NCBI GenBank assembly: GCA_039930045.1
Contig: JBDSQB010000017.1
Location: 62,001-126,000 of the forward strand
Origin: Chthoniobacterales bacterium
GTDB taxonomy: Bacteria; Verrucomicrobiota; Verrucomicrobiia; Chthoniobacterales; DASVRZ01
Length of the DNA: 64,000 bases
Direction: 5' to 3'
The position numbers were made by a program, and so were the translations under genes. How positions within the stretch are numbered: the first letter of the stretch is position 1; the number at the start of each line of letters is the position of its first letter. The notes beneath the pieces are model-generated. The model was not told where the DNA came from. It saw nothing but the letters and a program-made list of their open reading frames with translations, and searched no databases. This document shows, piece by piece, positions 52,511 to 61,582 of the stretch.

Positions 52511-53095
52511 ATGACTCGATTTTTGGGGTTGGAACGGAGAATCGCTGCCGGTCGAATTGGCTCGCTTTCCCACGACTACTCCAGACGCTTTGCTGGACTC
52601 TGGCTTCCTTCCTGCCGTCAGAGGAAGCCGTGCTACGCATTGGCTTTGTTCGTGGCGACCCTCTCGACTCCCAATCTGGAACCCTGCTGACTCCATCCAA
52701 CCTACCTGCCTGACATCACTTTCCCCTAGTTCGCTCCATCAAGGGCGATTCGGCATCCCGCCACCCTGATGAACGATGCCAACGTCAACGCCCTGGCTCA
52801 ATGGAAGTTCGCCGCAGGCCGCAGGCGGCAATCTCTTATTTTCCTTACTAGCGGCACCGGATCGATACGAAGCCGCCGCCAACTTTATCGACGATCCGAT
52901 GCGAGTCCAGATCGCCGGAGAAGCTCTGCCGGAGGATGTATCCGCTTGCGAAATCTTACCCGCTGCTCTTGGGTTCACCACGGAAACACGGGAGCCATCT
53001 GCGGCGCTCTTTATGAAAACTCCAACCTCTGATCTGCGAGGTGGAGGTCATCCGCAAAGCTGCCTAGCAGATGGCGTCCGCTTAGAGCGATGCTG
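52511..53095 (+). pseudogene. ROK-family sugar kinase remnant
   Basis: Pieces in several frames rebuild a ROK kinase. At 52511: MTRFLGLE, the start before the lost GGTK loop. At about 52633: RIGFVRGDPLDSQSGTLLTP then SNLPA (family: IGIScGGPLDsxxG...PNLPgW). Then QGRFGIPP in another frame. At 52769: MNDANVNALAQWKFAAGR and SLIFLTSGTG, the ROK catalytic 'NDAN' and ATP-binding 'TxGTG' blocks. At least four frame disruptions are needed to join them, and the C-terminal part is unrecognisable. It would have phosphorylated a sugar released by the GH31 enzyme. The following stretch 53096-53401 shows nothing I can identify. Confidence 0.65.
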
Positions 53096-53401
53096 TACTG
53101 GCTAGATAGCGACTAAAGTAAAACAATATATTCCTTGCGAGACCTGCAAAAGATGGGGATTATCATCCCGTCCAACCTTCAATGAGTAGTGATTGGCTCC
53201 TTCCACCGTAGTCGTGTTCCGCTTTCAGCAGGGCGAGTCTCATTTGTGAAGAACCTGCCAAATCAAAGAACGGAGTCAAACCCCCAACTCAGGTATCGCA
53301 GGTTCGAGGACATCGTTGTCTGACTTCAGCTCCTGCTATAAAAACGGGATGTCTGGGACGCGAATTGTAATCTACTTCATCTGCACCTTTCCCACTTTGA
53401 G

Positions 53402-54223
53402 ATGAACGCCGCAATTCTTTCTGAAACTCCCCACGCTGGAATGGAAATGCGGTTGTGGGAAGGTCCAGCGCCCGGTGTAGCAGCCAATCCCGGCGAAGAA
53501 ATGGTAGAGCCGAGTGGCCGGGTTTCCAATGTTAGCATACCAACTCTCACTGCCTACCTGCCGAAAGCTGAGCACGCGAGCGGCACGGCCATTATCATCT
53601 TTTCCGGCGGCGCGTATATTCATCTCGCATCAGGACCGTTAGGGCGCGCGGCAGCCGATGCATTCCTGCAGAAAGGCATCGCGATTTTTTCGCTCAGGTA
53701 TCGGCTGGCACCTCCCTCCACGAATGTTCTTCGCGACGCGCTCGCGGACGCGAAGTGCGCTGTGCGAACGGTTCGTAGCCGTGCCGCCGAGTGGCATGTT
53801 AATCGTGACTGCATTGGCATCATCGGGTTCTCGGCTGGCGCAAACCTAGCCCTGAATCTCGCTTGCGACAGCGATAAGGGTGATCCCGCCAGCACCAATC
53901 CAGTAGAGAAACAAAGCTCCCGGCCTGATTTTATAGGTTTGTTCGCACCTTGGCCTTTCAACCAGCGCATTGAGGATTTCAAAATAAAACCAGCCATGCC
54001 TCCCGCTTTCATCGCCCACGCACGCGATGACTCTACAGCGCCCTTCTCTTTTGCGGAGGAAATTGCGAGGGCATTCAAGCAGGCTGGGGTGCCGATTCGT
54101 TTCGAGCCGTACGATCAAGGCGGACACATGGCATTCAACTTTCGATTGCCTTTAATCAAGGAGTGGCCGGCGAAGTTGCTTTCATGGCTGAAAAATCACA
54201 AATTATACACAGAGTTATTGTAG
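53402..54223 (+). CDS. Alpha/beta hydrolase, carbohydrate esterase-like
   Basis: A 273-aa cytoplasmic hydrolase. TAIIIFSGGAYIHLASGPLG carries a variant oxyanion 'GGG/GGxY' motif. The nucleophile S144 lies in IGIIGFSAGANLALNLA. HARDDSTAPFSFAEE supplies the acid, and YDQGGHMAFNFRLP the histidine. The BD-FAE/acetylxylan esterase-like branch has this spacing. No signal peptide. It lies about 900 bp after the GH31 gene with the ROK remnant between, so it may have its own promoter or be the last gene of the decayed sugar operon. Confidence 0.82.
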   Translation: MNAAILSETPHAGMEMRLWEGPAPGVAANPGEEMVEPSGRVSNVSIPTLTAYLPKAEHASGTAIIIFSGGAYIHLASGPLGRAAADAFLQKGIAIFSLRYRLAPPSTNVLRDALADAKCAVRTVRSRAAEWHVNRDCIGIIGFSAGANLALNLACDSDKGDPASTNPVEKQSSRPDFIGLFAPWPFNQRIEDFKIKPAMPPAFIAHARDDSTAPFSFAEEIARAFKQAGVPIRFEPYDQGGHMAFNFRLPLIKEWPAKLLSWLKNHKLYTELL

Positions 54224-54283
54224 CCATTCAGGACTCTTCTGTCCTCCAGAAGCCTCCTTGCAGTTGCCTCTTAGTCAAATCAT

Positions 54284-54475
54284 TTGGGCAACTTATCGAA
54301 CACAAAGCATGTCAAGCTATGTCCAGTTCGGATCGACTTTGAGGTATTGATGATGTTGGCGGCCCCAATGGGCACGAGCGATCTGAGCTACAAGGTCGAG
54401 ACGCTTCAGCCGTATGCGAATGTGCTGATCGATTACGTCCGCAAATACGAGACGGTGGGCGGGCAGGGGAAGTGA
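54284..54475 (+). other. Possible C-terminal gene fragment
   Basis: A 63-codon frame ends in GTSDLSYKVETLQPYANVLI and DYVRKYETVGGQGK, which reads like the amphipathic C-terminus of a real protein. It has no ribosome-binding site and no domain that I recognise. It could be the end of a lost gene. The gap 54224-54563 holds this and the palindrome at 54513-54531. Confidence 0.25.
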
Positions 54476-54512
54476 TCTGCCGCAGGTGGAGTCTGCGGAT
54501 AGGGTGACGATT

Positions 54513-54531
54513 CGGCGGTCACAGACCGCCG
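54513..54531. repeat. Short palindrome CGGCGGTC-ACA-GACCGCCG
   Basis: A perfect 8-bp stem with a 3-bp loop between the end of the plus-strand esterase region and the convergent end of the helicase gene. It may act as a bidirectional terminator, but it lacks a T-run, and its form is like an intergenic REP palindrome. Confidence 0.5.
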
Positions 54532-54563
54532 CTACAGAGTGCGGATGAAATGCGAGACGTGGT

Positions 54564-56570
54564 CTAGCTGCCGCGGATCATTTCTTTCATCCGGGCGAAG
54601 CTGAGTTTGGCGGCTTCCTCGGTGACGGGTTTCGTCATGAGCGTGTGGTAGTTGGTGACTTCCAGGTCGTCGGGGGCGAGTTCTTTGATGAATTCGCTGG
54701 GGGTGCAACTGCTGGCGCTGCCGTATTTTAAGCGGTTCGCGCAGTGGGTGATGGTGAGCGTTTTCCGCGCGCGGGTGATGCCGACGTAGAGCAGGCGGCG
54801 TTCTTCGTCGAGGGTGCCTTCGAGTTTCGAGCGCGAGTGGGGGATGATGCCGTCCTCGAGGCCGACGAGGTGGACGTGGCCAAACTCGAGCCCCTTCGCG
54901 GCGTGCAGGGTGATGAGGGTGACGCCTTTTTGGTTGTCGTCCTGGTCCTCTTCCTCGCGCTTTTGGTCGAGGGTGAGTTCGTCGAGGAAACCTTGCAGGC
55001 CGTTGTTGTCGGAGGAGCGGTTTTGGTATTCGCCGAGGGCGTTGAGGAGTTCGTGGACGGAGCTTTCGCGCTGGAGGAGTTCGGCGGGAGTTTTGCAAGA
55101 GCGTTTGAGGTCGTCGAGGTAGCCGGTCTCCTCGATGAGGGCTTTGACGATGCTGGCGTAGTCGGCGCGGGGCTCGAGGATGCGAGTTTCATACCGATCT
55201 AGCAGCGAGGCGAAACTGCGGATGGCTCCGGCGGTTTTCTGGGAAAAGGTGGCGAGAAAGGCGTCGCTGCGGAGGGTTTCGAAGATGTTGCACCTGTCGG
55301 CGATGCTTTGCTCAAGGGCGCGGGCGGTGGTGGCGGAGCTGATGCCGCGCGCGGGGGTGTTGACGATGCGGAGGAGGGAAACGTCGTCGCTCGGGTTCAT
55401 GATCGCGCTGAGATAGGCGAGAATGTCCTTCACTTCGCGGCGGTCATAGAAGCTTTTGCCGCCGATGAGTCGGTAGGGAATCTTGAGCCGGCGGAAGTTT
55501 TCCTCGAGCAAACGCGATTGGGCGTTCATGCGGTAGAGGACGGCGAATTCCTCCCAAGGCGCGAGGGTTTCCATCTGGATGCGCTGGATTTCCTCGACGA
55601 CGAACTGGCTTTCAACGCGGTCGTCGGGCATCTGGATGAGGCGGACTTTGTCGCCGGGGCCGTTGTCGCTCCAGAGGGATTTGGGGCGGCGGCGCGGGTT
55701 GTTTTTGATGAGGCTGTTGGCCGTGTTGAGGATGGCGTTGGTGGAGCGGTAGTTTTGCTCGAGCTTGACGACGTGGGGATTGGGGAAATGGTGCTCAAAC
55801 TCGAGGATGTTGCTCACTTCGGCGCCGCGCCAGCCGTAGATGGATTGGTCGTCGTCGCCGACCACGCAGACGTTGGGCGGGCTGCCGGCGAGGAGGGAGA
55901 CCAAGTCGAGTTGCAGTCGATTCGTGTCCTGAAATTCATCGACCATGAGGTAGCGAAATTTCCCGCTCCAGAGGTCGCGCACGTCGTCGTGCTCGCGCAG
56001 GAGCTGGACGGCGAGCATGAGGAGGTCGTCGAAATCGACGGCGTTGAGGTGTTTCAAGTCCTGCTGATACTGGCGGTAGATGGCACCGATGAGGGTTTCG
56101 TCGTCCTCAGGTGGACGCCAGCCGTTGTTTTTGGCCTTGCTGATGAGGGCCTTGGCCGCGCCGGGGTCCATGTTTTCATCGCTGGCGGCGGTGCGGTTGA
56201 TGATTTTTTTGATGAGCCCGAGCTGGTCGCCCTCGCTGTAGATGGAGAAGGTGTTTTTGTAGCCAAGTTTCTCGATGGAAACGCGGAGGATGCGTAGGCA
56301 AAGCGAGTGAAACGTGGAGATGTTCAGGCCCTTGGCGTCATCGACCATGCCTTTGATGCGCTCCTTCATTTCGTTGGCGGCCTTGTTGGTGAAGGTGACG
56401 GCGAGGATCTGCGAATTGGGCACGCCCTTGGACATCAAGACGGCGATGCGGGCGGTGATGACGCGCGTTTTTCCGGTCCCGGCCCCGGCGAGAATGAGGA
56501 GCGGTCCCTCTATGGAGGTGGCGGCCTCGAGCTGGGCGGGGTTGAGGTCGAAAAGGCGGAAACGGCTCAT
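54564..56570 (-). CDS. UvrD/PcrA-family ATP-dependent DNA helicase
   Basis: A 668-aa superfamily 1A 3'-5' helicase for DNA repair and replication restart. It carries Q-motif LNPAQLEAA, Walker A AGAGTGKT (28-35), motif Ia AVTFTNKAANEMKER, motif II YLMVDEFQDTN, motif III VVGDDDQSIYGWRGA, motif IV LEQNYRSTNAIL, motif V VTLITLHAAKGLEFGHVHLV and motif VI EERRLLYVGITRARKTL. The ATG at 56570 gives the usual MSRFRLFDLNPAQ start. The protein ends shortly after motif VI and is closest to the Rep/PcrA group by layout. It diverges from the TPR gene to its right. Confidence 0.92.
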   Translation of the reverse strand: MSRFRLFDLNPAQLEAATSIEGPLLILAGAGTGKTRVITARIAVLMSKGVPNSQILAVTFTNKAANEMKERIKGMVDDAKGLNISTFHSLCLRILRVSIEKLGYKNTFSIYSEGDQLGLIKKIINRTAASDENMDPGAAKALISKAKNNGWRPPEDDETLIGAIYRQYQQDLKHLNAVDFDDLLMLAVQLLREHDDVRDLWSGKFRYLMVDEFQDTNRLQLDLVSLLAGSPPNVCVVGDDDQSIYGWRGAEVSNILEFEHHFPNPHVVKLEQNYRSTNAILNTANSLIKNNPRRRPKSLWSDNGPGDKVRLIQMPDDRVESQFVVEEIQRIQMETLAPWEEFAVLYRMNAQSRLLEENFRRLKIPYRLIGGKSFYDRREVKDILAYLSAIMNPSDDVSLLRIVNTPARGISSATTARALEQSIADRCNIFETLRSDAFLATFSQKTAGAIRSFASLLDRYETRILEPRADYASIVKALIEETGYLDDLKRSCKTPAELLQRESSVHELLNALGEYQNRSSDNNGLQGFLDELTLDQKREEEDQDDNQKGVTLITLHAAKGLEFGHVHLVGLEDGIIPHSRSKLEGTLDEERRLLYVGITRARKTLTITHCANRLKYGSASSCTPSEFIKELAPDDLEVTNYHTLMTKPVTEEAAKLSFARMKEMIRGS

Positions 56571-56664
56571 GTGCGGGGGCGAAGGTGAGTGGCAATGCGC
56601 TGGCTGGCAAGTTTGCGAGGAGGAAAAGTTGAGGAACGCGGGGAGGTCTGTCATCGTAGCGACT

Positions 56665-57327
56665 GTGATCCGTTGCATTCTTCTCTTCCTCGTCGCGCTG
56701 CTCATTCCCATGGTCGGGTTGCAGGCTAAACCAGAGGCCGGTCCCGATCCGAAGAAGCAACGGATGTTCGACATCGAGATTCACAAGGCGGCGGCGGCGT
56801 TCGACAAAAAAGATTTCACCGCCACCCGCCAGCATGTGGACGCGGCGGAGGCGTTGCTCCCCGACCAGGCGGCGACGCTCAATTTGCTCGGCGCGCTGCT
56901 CTACAAGGAGCACAAATACGACGAGGCGCTCGCGGCGTTTCGCGCCCTGATCGACCGCGACCCGAATTCGTATCCGGGCTACTTCAACACCGCCGAGGTT
57001 CTGCTCGCGCAGAAGAAATACGACGAGGCGCTGGCCGGGTTTGAGCGCATTCTGGAGGCGCGGCCCGGCGACGAGATCTGTCAGTATCGCATAGTGATCG
57101 TTCTCGCCTTGGAAAAGAAATTCGACGAGGCCCGGCTGCGCGCGAAGAAACTGCCGAACCCCGGGCAGACGGCGGCTTATTATTTTGCAAATGCCGCGAT
57201 CGAGTTTGCCGCCGGCGACAAGGCCAAAGGCCAGGACTGGCTCAAGCAGAGTGAGACTTTTTTCCCACCGGAAGCTTCCGCCAGCCTGCGCGATGTGCTG
57301 GTGGAGCAAAACTTGATTCAGAAATAA
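56665..57327 (+). CDS. TPR-repeat protein, exported or membrane-anchored
   Basis: A 220-aa protein. A GTG at 56665 opens a hydrophobic N-helix (IRCILLFLVALLIPMVGLQA) that serves as signal peptide or anchor. Three or four tetratricopeptide repeats follow (ATLNLLGALLYKEHKYDEAL; YPGYFNTAEVLLAQKKYDEA). No ATG is available at the N-terminus; the GTG is the most reasonable start. It is followed 58 bp later by a much longer TPR protein, so both may form one envelope complex. Role unknown. Confidence 0.65.
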   Translation: MIRCILLFLVALLIPMVGLQAKPEAGPDPKKQRMFDIEIHKAAAAFDKKDFTATRQHVDAAEALLPDQAATLNLLGALLYKEHKYDEALAAFRALIDRDPNSYPGYFNTAEVLLAQKKYDEALAGFERILEARPGDEICQYRIVIVLALEKKFDEARLRAKKLPNPGQTAAYYFANAAIEFAAGDKAKGQDWLKQSETFFPPEASASLRDVLVEQNLIQK

Positions 57328-57385
57328 CCGCGCGGCGGTTTTTACAGTGGAATCAGAGTCGCCGCCTCTGTATGCTCGCCAACGC

Positions 57386-60300
57386 ATGAAATCATCCTCC
57401 CTTTCCCCCAGGCTCGCGTTGCTCGGAGCGCTTCTCTTTACCGCGGCCACGGCCACTACTCTCCGAGCGCAAGACCAGGCCGCTGATCTGGCGGCGGCGA
57501 ACCAGGCGCTGAACGAGGGCAATTACCCCGACGCTGCTGCCAAGTTCGGGAAATTCGTCAAGGACTACCCGACTTCCACCGTGATCCCGGACGCGCAGTT
57601 GAAGCTGGCTTACAGCGACATGGCGATCAACAAGTTCGACGAGGCGCTGGCCGAATACAAAAAGCTTCTCGCTCCACCAGCGACCCCGGAAATTATCGAA
57701 CTCGCCTCGGGTTTGCTCCCACAGGCTCTCTCGGGAAAAGCCTCCTCGCTGCCCGAGGGCGACGCCCAGCGCACCACTCTCTTCAACGATGCGATCAAGG
57801 CCTACACCGATTTCCTCGCCAAATATCCGAAGAGCGACCTCGTCGAGAGCAACCGTTACACCCTCGCGCTTTGTTATTACCAGACCCAGCAATACGATCC
57901 AGCGATCGACAATCTGCGGAAGAATCTGGCCGAGTTTGCCCAGAGCGAATCCATTCAGGACAGCCAGTATCTGCTCGCGCTGATGCTCGCGACGAAGGCG
58001 AACCTCACCCTCAATAAAGATCGCACGGCGACCGCCACGGCCTTCCCGCTTTACGACGAAGCGCAGAAGTTTCTCCAGGACATCATTGCCAAGCGCACCG
58101 ATCTGCCGCTGATCAGCGACGCGCAATTCCAGCTCGGCGAAGTGCTCTTTAACCGGGCCGTCTTCACCACCGGACCGGACCACGCGAAGCACCTCCAGGA
58201 CGCCCTTTCCGCCTATCGCGCTGTCGAGGCGAGCGACGTGGTGGCCCGCGAGCAGCAGGGAAAAATCGACGCGTTGAAAGGCCGCACGACGGCCGTTCTC
58301 GCCACGAAAAACATCAAGGCCGTCCAGAAATTGCAGAGCCTCATCGGTCGCGAAACCGGCAAGCTGGAGACCCTGAAAAACAAGGGCAGCCAGCGCGTGG
58401 CCTCGCACCTGAAGATGGCGCAGATTTTCTACCAGCTCAGCACGCCCACCCAGCCGCGTTACGATGAAACTCGTGTCTTGCTGAGTTACCTCGAGCCGTT
58501 CGTCACCAGCGACACAGATAAAAAGACCGTCCTTTATTTCAAGACAATGACCTACGCGCTCCAGGGCAACACCGCCAAGGCCATCGCGGGTTACGATCAA
58601 TTCCAGAGCCAATACAAGGGCGATCCGATGGCGGAAAATCTCCCTCTCGCGATGGGCGCGATGTTCACCGCCGGCTCCCCCGGAACTCCGCCGAACCCGG
58701 TGAAGGCACTGGAATATTTCCAGCAGCAGTCGCAGCTTTATCCGAAGAGCGAGGCCACGGCGGTCGCGCTGTCCGAGCAGGCCCGCGCGCTCTCGCAGAT
58801 GCAGCGTTTCGACGAGGCGATCAAGACTTACCAGACGTTCCTCGCCTCCAACCCGGAGAAATCGCAGGCCGCCCGCGCCACGTCGGGGCTCGCCGAGGTT
58901 TACCGCAACACGGGCAAACTCGCCGAGGCCGACCAGCTTTACGCGAAGATCCAGAAGGACTTTGCCGATCAGTTGCCACTCGTCAAAGAGGCCAGCTTCT
59001 GGCGCGGCTTCATCCTCGTGCAGCAGCAGAAATATCCCGAGGCGATGAAGGCGCTCGCGACGTTTGTGGCCGTTTATCCCGATGATGCGAATCTGACTCC
59101 GAATGCTTATTTCACCTACGGCCAGGCCCAGCGCGGCTCGGGTGCCGTGGACACGGCGATCCAGACTTTCAAGACTCTGGTGACGAAGTTTCCGAAATCC
59201 GACGCGGCGACTTTCACCTTTTTCCAGCGGTTCGACATCGCCAAGGAAAAGAACGACGTGCCCGCGATGGATGCTGCGATGCGTGAATTCATCGACGCGT
59301 ATCCGAAGGACAACAAGCTCTTCAACGCCTACGCCAACCTCGCTCAGAACCGCATCACGGAAGGCAAAATCCAGGACGCGATCAACATTTACTACGAGTT
59401 CATCGACAAAAATATCGACAGCCCGCTCGTTCCCACCGTCCTCATGCAGACCAGCGGCCAGTGGGCTGGCATCGCCACCACCCTTGGGCGTTACGCAGGG
59501 CTGACCGAGGCCGACCGCGCCATCTGGAAGGAGTCCCTCGAGAAAAGCATCGGCGACGCCGAGCGCGTGATCGTGAAATATCCCGAGAGCGCCGAGGTCG
59601 CCAACGCCTCCCGCGCCATTCTCACCGCGCAGAAAGAATTCGTCTCCGCCAACCTCAAGAAAAACGACGACATCGAGTCGTATTTCACCCAGTTCGCGGC
59701 CAAGTTCGATGCCGCCCCGAAGACCAAGAGCAAGATTCTTTTCACCCTTGCCTCCTTCATTTACGAGCGTGACCCGGCCAAAGCCCTCGCCCAGATGACC
59801 ACCGCCTACGACCCCACGCTCGTCTATGCCGCGGGCGACCTCGATCTCTACGGCACCGCCCTCCTCGGCCAGAAGAAAATCGACGAGGCCGCCGCCATTT
59901 ATACCAAGCTCGCCACTGATTACCCGAATCTCCCCGGCACCGATCCGAAGCAGGCCCCGCTCGCCGTCCAAGAGGCGCAGGCCACCGCGATGTTTGGCCA
60001 GGGCCAGGTCTTGCAAGCCAAGGGTGACTCCGCCGGAGCCGCGAAGAATTTTGCCCAACTCAAGGCGCTCTATCCGTGGTCCACGAAAATCTTTGAGGCC
60101 GACCTCGGCATCGCCATCGGCCTCTACAACCAGAAGAAATTCGACGACGCCATGGCGCTCGTTCAAGGCATCGTCAAGGCGCAGACCGCCGCCAACGACC
60201 TGCGCGCCAAAGCCATGGTGCTCGGCGGTAAGATCCGCCGCGACGCTGGCGACCTCGACTCGGCCATCGATTTCTTCATCAAGACCGACTACTTCTACGG

Positions 60301-60484
60301 CGGCGTCCCGACCGTCGCCGCAGAGGGCCTCTTCCTCGGCGCGCAAGCCCTGGAGGCCAAGGCCGCCGCCGCCAAAGACCCGAAAACCAAAGCCGACTCC
60401 GCCGCCAAGGCCAAGAAATACTACGGAGACCTCCAGACCAAATACCCCGACAGCCCCTTCGCCGCGCAAGCCAAAGGGAAGTAG
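57386..60484 (+). CDS. Large secreted TPR-repeat protein
   Basis: A 1032-aa exported protein: signal peptide MKSSSLSPRLALLGALLFTA, cleavage near LRAQD, then more than a dozen TPR-like helical hairpins (ANQALNEGNYPDAAAKFGKF; AIKAYTDFLAKYPKSDLVES; ATKLATDYPNLP-type ends). The 'AYPKS' breaks at regular spacing resemble YbgF/BamD-like outer-membrane assembly proteins. The ATG at 57386 is chosen from the signal peptide. Strong codon bias leaves a full-length open frame on the opposite strand, which is a shadow. A scaffold in the periplasm is likely. Confidence 0.8.
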   Translation: MKSSSLSPRLALLGALLFTAATATTLRAQDQAADLAAANQALNEGNYPDAAAKFGKFVKDYPTSTVIPDAQLKLAYSDMAINKFDEALAEYKKLLAPPATPEIIELASGLLPQALSGKASSLPEGDAQRTTLFNDAIKAYTDFLAKYPKSDLVESNRYTLALCYYQTQQYDPAIDNLRKNLAEFAQSESIQDSQYLLALMLATKANLTLNKDRTATATAFPLYDEAQKFLQDIIAKRTDLPLISDAQFQLGEVLFNRAVFTTGPDHAKHLQDALSAYRAVEASDVVAREQQGKIDALKGRTTAVLATKNIKAVQKLQSLIGRETGKLETLKNKGSQRVASHLKMAQIFYQLSTPTQPRYDETRVLLSYLEPFVTSDTDKKTVLYFKTMTYALQGNTAKAIAGYDQFQSQYKGDPMAENLPLAMGAMFTAGSPGTPPNPVKALEYFQQQSQLYPKSEATAVALSEQARALSQMQRFDEAIKTYQTFLASNPEKSQAARATSGLAEVYRNTGKLAEADQLYAKIQKDFADQLPLVKEASFWRGFILVQQQKYPEAMKALATFVAVYPDDANLTPNAYFTYGQAQRGSGAVDTAIQTFKTLVTKFPKSDAATFTFFQRFDIAKEKNDVPAMDAAMREFIDAYPKDNKLFNAYANLAQNRITEGKIQDAINIYYEFIDKNIDSPLVPTVLMQTSGQWAGIATTLGRYAGLTEADRAIWKESLEKSIGDAERVIVKYPESAEVANASRAILTAQKEFVSANLKKNDDIESYFTQFAAKFDAAPKTKSKILFTLASFIYERDPAKALAQMTTAYDPTLVYAAGDLDLYGTALLGQKKIDEAAAIYTKLATDYPNLPGTDPKQAPLAVQEAQATAMFGQGQVLQAKGDSAGAAKNFAQLKALYPWSTKIFEADLGIAIGLYNQKKFDDAMALVQGIVKAQTAANDLRAKAMVLGGKIRRDAGDLDSAIDFFIKTDYFYGGVPTVAAEGLFLGAQALEAKAAAAKDPKTKADSAAKAKKYYGDLQTKYPDSPFAAQAKGK

Positions 60485-60564
60485 TCTGCGGTTGAGAGCC
60501 TGTAGTTGAGAGCCGCCTTTCTCCCAGCTTCAACGTTCAGGACAAGCGCTGCAGTTCCGAGAGC

Positions 60565-60599
60565 GCACGCGTCCCGCGTGCAGTCTTTGGCGTCCCGCC
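60565..60599. repeat. GC-rich palindromic repeat, single arm
   Basis: Hairpins GCACGCG-TCC-CGCGTGC (60565-60581) and GGCG-TCC-CGCC (60589-60599) repeat the order and spacing of the element at 9513-9550. It lies between the TPR gene and endonuclease III. Confidence 0.6.
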
Positions 60600-60662
60600 G
60601 AAGACATTCCCCTCACCCAGGCGAAGCCTCTTCAAGAAAGTGCGCCCCAATTCAACATCCCA

Positions 60663-61298
60663 ATGACCCGCCCTGAACGCGCCGCGCTGCTCGTCGAGCG
60701 CCTCCCGCGACTCTACCCCGACGCCCATTGCGAACTCGTTTTCGCCGACCCGCTCCAGCTCCTCGTCGCCACCATCCTTTCCGCGCAATGCACCGACGTG
60801 CAGGTGAATAAAATCACGCCCGCCCTCTTCGCCGCCTACCCCACCGCCGCCGATTACGCCGCCGCGAATCCATTGGAACTCGAATCCCTCGTCCAATCCA
60901 CCGGCTTCTTTCGCAACAAAGCCAAAAACATCCGCCTCGCCGCGCGCGACATCGTGGAAAAATTCGGCGGCGACGTTCCCCGGACCTTGGGCGAACTCGT
61001 CACCCTCGCCGGAGTCGGACGCAAAACCGCCAACGTCGTCCTCGGCAACGCGTTCGGACTCGAGGAAGGCATCGTCGTCGATACGCACGTCACCCGGCTC
61101 AGCACCCGGCTGCGACTGACCACGAAAAAGGACGCCGAAAAGATCGAGAGCGACCTCATTCGCCTCATTCCTCGGGGAAAATGGACCCTTTTCCCCCATT
61201 GGCTCATCGCCCACGGACGCCGCATCTGCACCGCCCGCAACCCAAAATGCACCCTCTGCGAACTAGCCGACCTCTGCCCCGGCGCCGGGAAAATCTGA
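60663..61298 (+). CDS. nth: Endonuclease III
   Basis: A 211-aa bifunctional DNA glycosylase/AP lyase that removes oxidised pyrimidines. LLVATILSAQCTDVQVNKIT is the family's N-terminal signature. The helix-hairpin-helix LVTLAGVGRKTANVVL has the catalytic lysine K121, and VVDTHVTRLSTRL gives the catalytic aspartate D140. The 4Fe-4S cluster cysteines are C189-x6-C196-x2-C199-x5-C205. Length is standard. It stands alone between two repeat-rich gaps. Confidence 0.95.
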   Translation: MTRPERAALLVERLPRLYPDAHCELVFADPLQLLVATILSAQCTDVQVNKITPALFAAYPTAADYAAANPLELESLVQSTGFFRNKAKNIRLAARDIVEKFGGDVPRTLGELVTLAGVGRKTANVVLGNAFGLEEGIVVDTHVTRLSTRLRLTTKKDAEKIESDLIRLIPRGKWTLFPHWLIAHGRRICTARNPKCTLCELADLCPGAGKI

Positions 61299-61331
61299 AT
61301 GGAGCGCATTCTAAACTCCGTGGAGGCCGCT

Positions 61332-61346
61332 GGCTCCGTAGGAGCC
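61332..61346. repeat. Short palindrome GGCTCC-GTA-GGAGCC
   Basis: A perfect 6-bp stem 33 bp after the endonuclease III stop. It could terminate transcription or be another intergenic palindrome; no T-run follows. Confidence 0.35.
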
Positions 61347-61488
61347 TGATATCTATAGAAGACATGCGAGTCATTATGAGCGCCGTAGGTGCGACACCGG
61401 ATTCCGTGCCGCCAGATGCCGGTGCTACGGACCTGATTCGACTGCTACTCGACTGATTAGAGATACCGACCCTACGGGTCTATTCGGT

Positions 61489-61518
61489 CTCGTTCCCAAA
61501 CTCCTGTTTGGGAACGAG
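61489..61518. repeat. Palindromic repeat arm, same family as 5267-5389
   Basis: CTCGTTCCCAAAC-TCCT-GTTTGGGAACGAG, a perfect 13-bp stem, almost identical to the left arm at 5267-5292. A second hairpin GAGAAT-GGC-ATTCTC (61517-61531) follows. It sits 65 bp before a 42-bp tandem array, paralleling the arrangement near 5 kb. Confidence 0.75.
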
Positions 61519-61582
61519 AGAATGGCATTCTCGACCGAGAGTTTGGGAGCCAGAGCAACTCCATTTCACTCCTCCAAAAATC

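Noticed and set aside
53260-53300. tRNA-like T-arm (GCAGGTTCGAGG)
   Set aside because: No matching acceptor, D- or anticodon stems can be placed around it.
57392-60469. 1025-codon open frame on the minus strand
   Set aside because: It lies antisense to the 1032-aa TPR gene, whose signal peptide and helical repeats are clear. GC-rich third positions keep the opposite frame open.
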